A DNA stretch of 22,491 nucleotides, from the NCBI GenBank assembly GCA_965178525.1, contig CBCXVS010000105.1, positions 1-22,491 of the forward strand, in the 5' to 3' direction. This document shows, piece after piece, positions 15,094 through 21,398 of this stretch (position 1 is the first letter of the stretch; each line of letters opens with the position of its first letter). The position numbers and the translations under genes were made by a program. The notes beneath the pieces were generated by a model. It ran no database searches, was not told the origin of the DNA, and saw only the letters and a list, made by a program, of their open reading frames with translations. The stretch comes from CBCXVS01 sp965178525. Lineage in GTDB: Bacteria > Tectomicrobia > Entotheonellia > Entotheonellales > Entotheonellaceae.

Positions 15094-15137
15094 AATCGGG
15101 GAGAGGCCATATTTTCTGAAGTGGTCTGTCCCCGATT
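15094..15137. repeat. Inverted repeat AATCGGGGA / TCCCCGATT
   Basis: Perfect 9-nt arms at 15094-15102 and 15129-15137 with a 26-nt spacer, in the 257-bp gap between the VOC gene and the TIR cassette. It might be the end of a small repeat element or a weak hairpin; no T-tract follows. Confidence 0.55.
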
Positions 15138-15289
15138 TCCTTGCCCGATTTTCCTTGTTGTTGTCCTGGGCCGACCAGGGCGTGAGAATCAGTTTCGGCT
15201 GTTTAGGTTACGGACCAGCACGAAGATTGAAACTCTGTCTCGTAGGGACGCCTGAGCATTTCATCTTTGACTGATGTATATTGGCTCCT

Positions 15290-15703
15290 ATGGAATACTT
15301 GATATTTATAAGTCATAGTTGAGAAGATACCTGGATTGCTAAGAAGATGGCTGCCGATTGCGAGTCGGTACACGCATCCACGTTTCTGGATGAGACACGC
15401 ATTGCAGTTGGCGCTAAGTTTGAAGAGGAGATTTTGCAGGCACTTCGAGTCGCGAACGAGTTGGTGGTACTCATGACGCCATGGGCGATAGAACGCCCTT
15501 ACGTATGGCTTGAAATAGGCGCCGCTTGGCTGAGAGGAATTCCTATTGTTGTCGTCCTTCTTGGACTGACAGTAGCCCAGTTCCACGAGAGAGCAAGCAT
15601 TCCGGTAGCGCTCATGGAGAGGAATCTGGTACCACTCAATCATTTTGAGAGATATGTCTCTGAACTGCGAAACAGAGTCGCTCACCATCAACGGAGCGGG
15701 TAA
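15290..15703 (+). pseudogene. TIR-domain protein interrupted by an in-frame TGA
   Basis: Read through one TGA (15320-15322), this frame encodes a 137-position TIR domain. MEYLIFISHS is the first strand and box 1, the stop takes position 11, and EDTWIAKKMA, STFLDETRIAVG and ELVVLMTPWAIERPYVWLEI follow. Glu75 in VWLEIGAAW is at the position of the catalytic Glu of NAD-cleaving TIR domains. Most relatives read ISHSS.D.W here, so the stop occupies a position usually held by a small residue; a single base change from TCA would produce it. The fragment after the stop could start at the ATG at 15347, but lacks a ribosome site and the first strand. A second TIR gene begins 4 bp downstream. It may be a broken gene, a sequencing error, or a recoded codon. 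Confidence 0.75.
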
Positions 15704-15707
15704 CGCC

Positions 15708-16100
15708 ATGAAGGTCTTTGTCTCTCACAGGCATCGAGACAGTGCATGGGCCAAGAGTTTGGTGAAACACCTTCAAACCAGAGGCTTTGACGTGTGGCTA
15801 GACGAACTCGAACTTCGTCCTGGTGACGATTGGGCTGAGCAGATTCGGCAAGCGGTTGTTGAAAGTGATACCATCGTTTCGGTTATTGGTGGTCACCAAC
15901 CATCCCCGAACGTCCTTGTTGAGATGGGCATGGCTTTGGCACAGGGAAAGCGTGTTGTTCCCATCGTGATTGACGCAGATACAGATATGGCAACGCTTTC
16001 CGACTTTGTACGACTTCAAAGTATTCGGACGAATGATGCGGAACAGGCGGCAGAGGCCATCGTTACGCTTGCCTCGCAAGAGTCCGGAGACTCGGTCTGA
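15708..16100 (+). CDS. Small TIR-domain protein
   Basis: A 130-residue protein that is almost entirely one TIR domain. The first strand and box 1 read MKVFVSHRHRDSAWAKSLV. GFDVWLDELELRPGDDWAEQI corresponds to box 2 and the BB loop, and SPNVLVEMGMALAQGKRVVPI carries Glu72 at the position of the NADase Glu. There is no second domain and no membrane segment. GGAG precedes the ATG, which lies 4 bp after the stop of the upstream TIR gene, so the two are translationally linked. Stand-alone bacterial TIR proteins are usually NAD-consuming or cyclic-nucleotide-producing parts of antiphage systems, or secreted effectors. Which applies here is not visible, and no sensor gene (Thoeris ThsA, STING, NLR or Argonaute) is adjacent. 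Confidence 0.85.
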   Translation: MKVFVSHRHRDSAWAKSLVKHLQTRGFDVWLDELELRPGDDWAEQIRQAVVESDTIVSVIGGHQPSPNVLVEMGMALAQGKRVVPIVIDADTDMATLSDFVRLQSIRTNDAEQAAEAIVTLASQESGDSV

Positions 16101-16128
16101 CCACGGAAGTATGGGGTATCTGTGCCTA

Positions 16129-17091
16129 TCACTGGAGATAGCGGTTGATGCCTGCAATCAGTTTGTAGCAGGTATCCATAGTAGGCGTCGGGATGCCAAG
16201 TTCTGCTCCCTGCCGCACGGCATAACCCAGAGTCTCTTCCACTTCAAGACGTTTTTTGCCCTGTTCCAAATCTTGCAGGGTAGAAACTTTGTGAGCCGGA
16301 GCCTGGGATTCGAACTCCGCACCTCGTTGGCGGATATGCGCGATCGCGTCGTCAAGCGAAAGCTGACTTAAGGTCTTGACGGCAAGAAAAGCGGTATCTT
16401 CGAGTGCAATATGATGTGCTGTCGCCAAGTTCGCCATTTCGTGCACCAGGGAGGCGGTAATGGACGCCGTGCTCGGGTCTTGCAAGAACTTATAGGTTTC
16501 CATACGCGTCAAGACCGACGGAGCCATGAGACACACGAACAGCGCGTATTTCGACCATTCGAGGGATTGAATCGACGGGGTCACCTTGGCCACAATGCCG
16601 GCGCGTTCTAACGTGTCGCCTAGCCTGTGCACACGTTCTGCTAGACCCTGTGGCAACTCTCCCAGATACAACCCGTCGTTCACGGTGAAGCGCACCGTGC
16701 CTGAGGGCAGCACTTCTGCACTGAACGCGGCCATCGCTCCCAACACGTCCTCCCACCCAAAGACGTCGGCTAGCTGCTCATTCTTGACGACACCATTCTG
16801 GATGGACAAGACACTGCCGACCTGAAGATGCTTAACACTCGCCAGAGCTGCTTCCATGTCATAGGTCTTGACCGTGACGATGAGGACGTCCGCTTCTTGC
16901 ACCTGAGTTGGGTCTGTGGCCACGGTAACGGGCGCCGTAAAATCCATCAAACCCGTAATCGTAGCGCCGTGCTCCTGCAAGTATGCGGCCCGGCGCCCAC
17001 GAGCGATGAGGGTGACGTCTTCCCCCGCCTTCGCCAGGTGCGCGCCCAGTACGGTTCCTAATGCTCCCGCTCCCAGAATGACGATGTTCAT
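16129..17091 (-). CDS. Ketopantoate reductase-family (ApbA/PanE) oxidoreductase
   Basis: A 320-residue NAD(P)-dependent reductase of the ApbA/PanE family. The nucleotide motif GAGALG is at residues 7-12 and IQNGVVKNE (Asn99) is conserved. The C-terminal helical domain contains EWSKYALFVCLMAP, with Lys181 at the catalytic Lys position. In E. coli PanE this Lys is followed at +4 and +8 by Asn residues that bind ketopantoate; here those positions are Phe185 and Met189. The later STLQDLEQGKKRLEVE stretch keeps the conserved Glu. It probably acts on another 2-keto acid, so I do not name it panE. It stands alone, convergent with the TIR pair (28 bp between stops) and divergent from the sheath operon. 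Confidence 0.88.
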   Translation of the reverse strand: MNIVILGAGALGTVLGAHLAKAGEDVTLIARGRRAAYLQEHGATITGLMDFTAPVTVATDPTQVQEADVLIVTVKTYDMEAALASVKHLQVGSVLSIQNGVVKNEQLADVFGWEDVLGAMAAFSAEVLPSGTVRFTVNDGLYLGELPQGLAERVHRLGDTLERAGIVAKVTPSIQSLEWSKYALFVCLMAPSVLTRMETYKFLQDPSTASITASLVHEMANLATAHHIALEDTAFLAVKTLSQLSLDDAIAHIRQRGAEFESQAPAHKVSTLQDLEQGKKRLEVEETLGYAVRQGAELGIPTPTMDTCYKLIAGINRYLQ

Positions 17092-17154
17092 CGCGTCTGT
17101 GCCTTTCCAATACAGGGATAAAATTTGAGCACACTTGCCTATGATAGACCCAAA

Positions 17155-17183
17155 CGGGCTACGAGGGAAGGGCTCATAGCCCG
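17155..17183. repeat. Hairpin CGGGCTA-N15-TAGCCCG
   Basis: Perfect 7-nt arms at 17155-17161 and 17177-17183; after one mismatch the stem continues with GAG/CTC, giving a 10-bp stem around a 7-nt purine loop. No T-tract follows. It lies 64 bp upstream of the reductase start. Confidence 0.5.
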
Positions 17184-17271
17184 CAAAGCCGCCTCACGTC
17201 TAGTACAGGCTGGCGCAAGTAAATCACCCCTTTGAGCACCGCCAGGCTAACAAAATAAGAGTTTGCCAGGG

Positions 17272-17290
17272 GTACTGCGGTACGCAGTAC
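17272..17290. repeat. Inverted repeat GTACTGCG-GTA-CGCAGTAC, possible operator
   Basis: Perfect 8-nt arms around GTA, 154 bp upstream of the sheath start and 181 bp from the reductase start. The compact symmetric form suits a dimeric regulator's site, but no regulator gene is visible. Confidence 0.5.
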
Positions 17291-17443
17291 TAGGCACCGT
17301 GATGTCGGCAAGGGGCACGGGCGTATGGCTTGAACGCCGGTAAACAAGAAAAAACTCGAAAAATTCACACGTCACCCTTGAAGATCGTCTTATTCTTGAC
17401 AAGCGCACGAATCTCGAGAGGCGGCAACAAAAAGGAGATCAAG

Positions 17444-18793
17444 ATGGCCACACGCGTCATCCCGGGTGTCAACGTGCAGGTCCTGCGGGAAATCGTTCCA
17501 CCTTTGCCCGCACCTTCTGGCGTACTGGGCATTATCGGCGTCGTTCAGACCACGCCGCCACGCTTGACCCCCGTCAGCTCGTTCCCCCGTTTTTTGGAAG
17601 TCTTTGGGTCGGCAAGTTCATTTTCGATGCCGGAAGTGCGCCAAGCCTTTCAAAACGGTATCGCCGAGGTCGTGGTGTCACCGGTCGCAGGCGGGACTGC
17701 CGGCACGCATGCGCTTCAAGATAGCGCCGATGTGACGGTGGCAACCCTGTCGGCACGAGCGCATGGTCCCTGGTCGCAGAACATCCGTGTCACGGTGGCT
17801 CTGAAAGGGAGCGTCGTGGATGTCACGGTGGCCTTTGACGGCATTCAAGAGGCATTTCGTAATATGTCAAGTACGGCGGACTTGATAGCGGCTTTAAACG
17901 ATGGTTCCGCTTTGGTGAGCGCCACGGCTGGCGACTCGGCGGCCTTGCCCGCCGCCGGCACATTTTCCCTCAGCGCGGGCACTCATCCGGCAACGGGTAA
18001 TTACAGCGCGGCACTGATACCGCTGGAACTGGATCCCGGAATCGATATGGTGATGGCCAGCATCCAAGATTTTGCTGCAACCGGCTTCGACGCCGATCAA
18101 GTACACGCCGATATTGAGGCGCATTGTGCCAATCAGAGCGACGACGCAAAAAACCGCATTGGCTTTGGCACCATTAATCCGACGGATAACAGCAACCCAT
18201 CGAATATTGTCGCCAAATCAGCGAGCCTGGCCAGCGATCGCTTCGTGTTAGTGGCGCCCCATGGGGTCTTAGGGGCTGTGGTGGGCCTCATTGGCGGGCT
18301 CGATTATTTCCGCTCTCCGACGTTTAAGCGGCTGAGCGGGATCACGGAACTCGCGCATGACTATGCCCCCTCGGCACTCAATGAGCTGATCGAAGGCGGT
18401 GTGCTGGCGGTGGCCGCACAACGCAATCGCGGCACTGTCATTATCAAAGGTATCGACACCACGGGGCAGACGGGACAAATCAGCGTCACGCGGGTCGCGG
18501 ACCATGCCGTACGTGGGGTTAAAGGTCTGGCCGATCTGTTTATTGGCACCCTGAATACCGAAGATGGCCGCATTTCGCTGCGCGAAAAGCTCACGGAGTT
18601 TTTTCTGGAGATGGAACGCCAGCAGGCGATTGTGCCCAGCACGGATGGTACAGAACCGGCGTTTCAAGTCGATGTGCATTCCAGCCAGCGCGATTTCGCC
18701 CTCGGGATTGTGCGAGTCGATATTGCCATTCGCCCCGTACGGGCCATTGATTTTATCTACGCCACGATTCTGGTTGAAGTGGGAGCCGATTGA
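17444..18793 (+). CDS. Contractile tail sheath protein
   Basis: A 449-residue phage-type tail sheath subunit, the outer cylinder that shortens to drive the tube through an envelope. The N-terminus (PGVNVQVLREIVPPLPAPSG, then VLGIIGVV) and early FPRFLEVFGSAS match the sheath N-terminal pattern. The C-terminal third has DYAPSALNELIEGGVLAVAA, then ISVTRVADHAVRGVKGLAD, LREKLTEFFLEMERQQAI and the terminal FALGIVRVDIAIRPVRAIDF strand, the domain conserved across T4, P2/Mu and injection-system sheaths. A variable insert lies at about 95-190. AAAGGAG precedes the ATG at 17444; the longer open frame has no ribosome site. The tube gene follows 22 bp downstream. It is a single sheath gene, unlike Afp/PVC clusters, which carry several. 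Confidence 0.9.
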   Translation: MATRVIPGVNVQVLREIVPPLPAPSGVLGIIGVVQTTPPRLTPVSSFPRFLEVFGSASSFSMPEVRQAFQNGIAEVVVSPVAGGTAGTHALQDSADVTVATLSARAHGPWSQNIRVTVALKGSVVDVTVAFDGIQEAFRNMSSTADLIAALNDGSALVSATAGDSAALPAAGTFSLSAGTHPATGNYSAALIPLELDPGIDMVMASIQDFAATGFDADQVHADIEAHCANQSDDAKNRIGFGTINPTDNSNPSNIVAKSASLASDRFVLVAPHGVLGAVVGLIGGLDYFRSPTFKRLSGITELAHDYAPSALNELIEGGVLAVAAQRNRGTVIIKGIDTTGQTGQISVTRVADHAVRGVKGLADLFIGTLNTEDGRISLREKLTEFFLEMERQQAIVPSTDGTEPAFQVDVHSSQRDFALGIVRVDIAIRPVRAIDFIYATILVEVGAD

Positions 18794-18815
18794 CGCCCCA
18801 TAGAGGAGTTGGACG

Positions 18816-19196
18816 ATGCCAACGATATTATCGGCAAAAGAGAGTCAGGTGCTTGTGGCTGGCGCACCGATTGAGGGTTTGCAAGCGATTACGTATCGCG
18901 TTGACCGCAGTCGCCAGGATATCGCGGCGATCGGCACAGACGAACGTATTGGCGTCGATTTTGGTCTCAAAATCGTCAAAGGGACGCTCACCGTCAAGTC
19001 CACCAACGATACGCTCGACACCCTGCTGGACAACAACAATACGTTTCAGATTGCCGCCAATCTCAAAAAAGGCGACCTGACCAAAACCGTCGCGTTTGAC
19101 GAGTGCTATCTCGACGATAAGCAGGTCGGTCTCGATGCGAATGGTGTCGTTGTGACGACGTACACTTTCACCGCTACCCGTGTGCGAAACGTCTAA
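18816..19196 (+). CDS. Probable tail tube protein
   Basis: A 126-residue beta-rich protein directly after the sheath, the usual place for the inner-tube subunit. It shows alternating strands (SQVLVAGAPIEGLQAITYRV, then GLKIVKGTLTVKSTNDTL), a central DECYLDDKQVGLDANGVV and the terminal YTFTATRVRNV, a pattern seen in small phage tail-tube proteins. No signal peptide. GAGGAG precedes the ATG. The tube identity rests on position, size and strand pattern rather than a unique motif. Confidence 0.7.
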   Translation: MPTILSAKESQVLVAGAPIEGLQAITYRVDRSRQDIAAIGTDERIGVDFGLKIVKGTLTVKSTNDTLDTLLDNNNTFQIAANLKKGDLTKTVAFDECYLDDKQVGLDANGVVVTTYTFTATRVRNV

Positions 19197-19205
19197 GGAG
19201 CCGCC

Positions 19206-19769
19206 ATGGCGAACCGCGCCCATATTGATGGCCAGGAATTTGACTATATCCTGTGCCCGGAAGATGCGACCTATCTGTTCCAGGTCGATAACGACCCCTA
19301 TCGCTTTCGCCAATGGACTTGGGGTGAGAAAAATCGTGTGATCGACGCCGCGGTCGTCACCGATGCGGCGGGCAATCGGTTGCGGCTCGATATCGCGCGC
19401 TTTAATGAATTGATGCTCGCGGCCAGTCTGGTGCAGGCCGACACGATTACCCCGCTTAACACCGAGGCGCTACGGCAACTCCATCCCGTTCTAGGAGACA
19501 CCTTATTGTCGATTGCCTACTGGGTCAACGAACTACCGAGCACGGAAAAAAACATCATTTCCGCCCTGCATAACGCCCAGGGACATCCGGAGCTGACCAC
19601 CTTTCGGCTGTGTCAGGAATTTGGTTGGACCCCGCGGCAGGTGCAAGCCCAGCGGGCCGTCGACATCGAAAAATTTATTCTCATCCTGAACGAATTGGAA
19701 CGCATCGCCACACTGGTCCCAGACGATGAGGATGCAACCACCATCTTAATTAGTGATGCGGGAGGGTGA
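19206..19769 (+). CDS. Probable tail assembly chaperone
   Basis: A 187-residue protein beginning 10 bp after the tube gene. Its first third is beta-rich (HIDGQEFDYILCPEDATYLF, then YRFRQWTWGEKNRVIDAA); the rest is helical and acidic, with ELTTFRLCQEFGWTPRQVQA and FILILNELERIATL. In contractile phages the gene between tube and tape measure is the assembly chaperone, and the 'tWGEKn.v' plus helical 'g.t..ql' composition fits. In lambda and Mu this gene is extended by a -1 frameshift; no slippery heptamer is visible here. The next gene starts 5 bp after this stop. I infer the role mainly from order. Confidence 0.55.
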   Translation: MANRAHIDGQEFDYILCPEDATYLFQVDNDPYRFRQWTWGEKNRVIDAAVVTDAAGNRLRLDIARFNELMLAASLVQADTITPLNTEALRQLHPVLGDTLLSIAYWVNELPSTEKNIISALHNAQGHPELTTFRLCQEFGWTPRQVQAQRAVDIEKFILILNELERIATLVPDDEDATTILISDAGG

Positions 19770-19773
19770 AGAG

Positions 19774-20796
19774 ATGCAAAAACCCCAGCAGCTCGTTCGC
19801 GCCGAGCAGCTCGTGCAGCAGGCTGAACGAGCTCTGCACCCCTCGTCTTTTCAGACTCTATCGAGGGTCTTCCTACAATTACGCCAGTTACAAGGGTTGC
19901 TCTCCGAGACCGCCCTCAACATCCCGCTCGGCACAGGGGCAGCGAACTGCGCGGCCCCTTCCAACGCAGCGTATGAGCCCATGCAACCGGTTCGTCCGGA
20001 AGTCCCCCTGCAGCACCAGATTCGTCCGGAGCTCATCCTTCCACACCCGCCAGGCGCACACCAAGAGATGAACGGACGCGTTACGGAGGCGGCGCCGCGT
20101 GCCACCTTTTCCCCAGAGCCAACGACGGGTCCAGTTGAGGGCCTGTCGGTTCCTCTCCGGAGGACGAACCCTGACGTGCAAAGCGACCAGGCGAACCGCG
20201 ACCAAACTCAAGACAAACGCCGGACGACAGCCGTAGTTGCACGTCTTATCCCGGCGGAAGAATCGGTACCAAATGCGATAGAAGGTGAGCGCACCGCTGA
20301 CCAACTCGCCATGAGGTCTGACGGATACCAACCGCGTCCTCCCAAGCAACAACCGGGGTCTCGCGTCAGCCCTATGGTGCAGAGGGAAACCAGCACGCCC
20401 CCTCTGCAACCCAAGATATCCTCACCCCATGACCTTACCTCCATACAGACGGTCGTGGCCAAGGCCCATTCCAACAAGACATTTCCACCGGGTAGCGCCA
20501 ACACCGCACCCGTAGTAGGGACTCTCAGCCGTACCGCCAAAAGCGGTCAACTCGGCTTGTATCCGAAAGGCTTGCGGGTCAATCAGCGTGCCGAAGAACG
20601 GCCGACACCCGCATTTAGCGCCGCACGTAGACCTGAACCACAAAAGTCAGAGTCGGCGGCCAGCGAGCCGCCGCAAAAGCGCGAACAAGACGAGTCGGTA
20701 CCTTTACATGCTCTCGACGAAAATGTGCATCGGCTGGCAGAGCAGCTCGAACACCTCCTGCGTGCCGAGGCCCAACGCCACGGGATTGAGATCTAA
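19774..20796 (+). CDS. Long disordered proline-rich tail-cluster protein
   Basis: A 340-residue protein. Residues 1-45 are helical (QQLVRAEQLVQQAERALHPS and SFQTLSRVFLQLRQLQGLLS). Residues 60-290 are low-complexity, rich in Pro, Arg, Ser, Thr and Gln, with no predicted fold. The last 30 form a second helix, LDENVHRLAEQLEHLLRAEA followed by QRHGIEI. GGAGG in the preceding gene's end supports the ATG at 19774 over the ATG at 19753. The stop overlaps the next start (TAATG), so both are coupled. No known tail component matches. Two short helical ends joined by a long flexible linker suggest a tether or adaptor within the tail; this is inference. Confidence 0.7.
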   Translation: MQKPQQLVRAEQLVQQAERALHPSSFQTLSRVFLQLRQLQGLLSETALNIPLGTGAANCAAPSNAAYEPMQPVRPEVPLQHQIRPELILPHPPGAHQEMNGRVTEAAPRATFSPEPTTGPVEGLSVPLRRTNPDVQSDQANRDQTQDKRRTTAVVARLIPAEESVPNAIEGERTADQLAMRSDGYQPRPPKQQPGSRVSPMVQRETSTPPLQPKISSPHDLTSIQTVVAKAHSNKTFPPGSANTAPVVGTLSRTAKSGQLGLYPKGLRVNQRAEERPTPAFSAARRPEPQKSESAASEPPQKREQDESVPLHALDENVHRLAEQLEHLLRAEAQRHGIEI

Positions 20797-21272
20797 TGGC
20801 TGAACCTATCATACCCATGCTCGGCGATATCGAACTACGCACGGTGCAACACATCGAGTCGTTGGAACGGCGGGCGCTCGTGGAACATCGGGTGCCGGGG
20901 ATGGCGGGCAGCGCCTTTCAAGACCTCGGACGATCCGCAGCTTGCGTCAAAATCACGGGCATCCTTTTCAGCTCTGAAGCCCGAGACGAACTGGAGACAT
21001 TGCGGCAAAAATTTCAGGCTGCTGAACCGATTTCGTTCACCGCCGATATCACGACAGCCACGGAGATCGTCGACGTTCTGATCGAGGATTTACGGGTGGT
21101 TGAAACCGCCGGACGGCCACAGACCTTTGTCTATGACATCATCCTGCGGGAAAGCCCGCCCCCACCCCCACCCATTGACCCGCTCTCCAGTTTGAACACC
21201 GATATTGTGGGTGATGCACAGGGTCTCTTTGATGAAGCGCTTGGACTGTGGCAGACGTGCTCAATCAATTAG
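20796..21272 (+). CDS. gpU/DNA-circularisation-N-like tail protein, probably frameshifted at the end
   Basis: A 158-residue protein. Residues 30-120 (EHRVPGMAGSAFQDLGRSAA, then TADITTATEIVDVLIEDLRV and TFVYDIILRES) resemble the N-terminal domain of Mu-type DNA-circularisation proteins and P2 gpU, which sit at the tail end or baseplate. A six-proline linker follows, then a helix (LNTDIVGDAQGLFDEALGL). The last five residues after this helix look out of character. The neighbouring frame from 21248 continues with a similar helical composition, so the natural protein is probably about 200 residues. It starts on the A of the preceding TAA (TAATG) without a strong ribosome site, consistent with coupling. 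Confidence 0.65.
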   Translation: MAEPIIPMLGDIELRTVQHIESLERRALVEHRVPGMAGSAFQDLGRSAACVKITGILFSSEARDELETLRQKFQAAEPISFTADITTATEIVDVLIEDLRVVETAGRPQTFVYDIILRESPPPPPPIDPLSSLNTDIVGDAQGLFDEALGLWQTCSIN

Positions 21273-21397
21273 ACCGCATTCCGAATTTTGGCGATCCCAC
21301 GATACCCCTAACCAATATCTTGTCGGGAGTGGAATCGGCTGTCGAGGAATTGGGAAACCTCCCCTCGATGCTCAACGATTTATTTGGAGAGAGTTAA
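21248..21397 (+). CDS. Out-of-frame continuation of the gpU-like protein
   Basis: This 50-codon open frame (stop TAA 21395-21397) overlaps the end of the previous gene by 25 bp and reads VADVLNQLDRIPNFGDP, then ILSGVESAVEELGNLPSMLN. It fits directly after EALGL of the upstream protein if one base is added near 21248, or if the ribosome shifts -1. It has a GTG at its start but no ribosome site of its own, so independent translation is less likely. Indel, assembly error and frameshifting cannot be told apart here. Confidence 0.5.
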   Translation: MADVLNQLDRIPNFGDPTIPLTNILSGVESAVEELGNLPSMLNDLFGES

Positions 21398-21398
21398 G

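Larger units (their letters stand above)
17092..17443. promoter_or_regulatory. 352-bp divergent intergenic region upstream of the sheath operon
   Basis: No gene is visible. It must hold the promoters for the reductase (-) and the contractile-tail operon (+), but I cannot assign a convincing -35/-10 pair. It contains two inverted repeats, listed separately. Confidence 0.5.

Noticed and set aside
15320..15365. Selenocysteine recoding of the TGA in the first TIR gene
   Set aside because: I see no clear SECIS-type stem-loop just after the TGA, TIR domains have no known use for Sec here, and the usual residue is Ser. A nonsense change or error is simpler.
17396..17401. TTGACA as a -35 box for the sheath gene
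   Set aside because: No -10-like sequence lies 16-18 nt downstream, and the transcript would start almost at the ribosome site.
21240..21250. Programmed -1 frameshift at the end of the gpU-like gene
   Set aside because: No X XXY YYZ slippery heptamer or obvious downstream hairpin; an indel explains the sequence as well.
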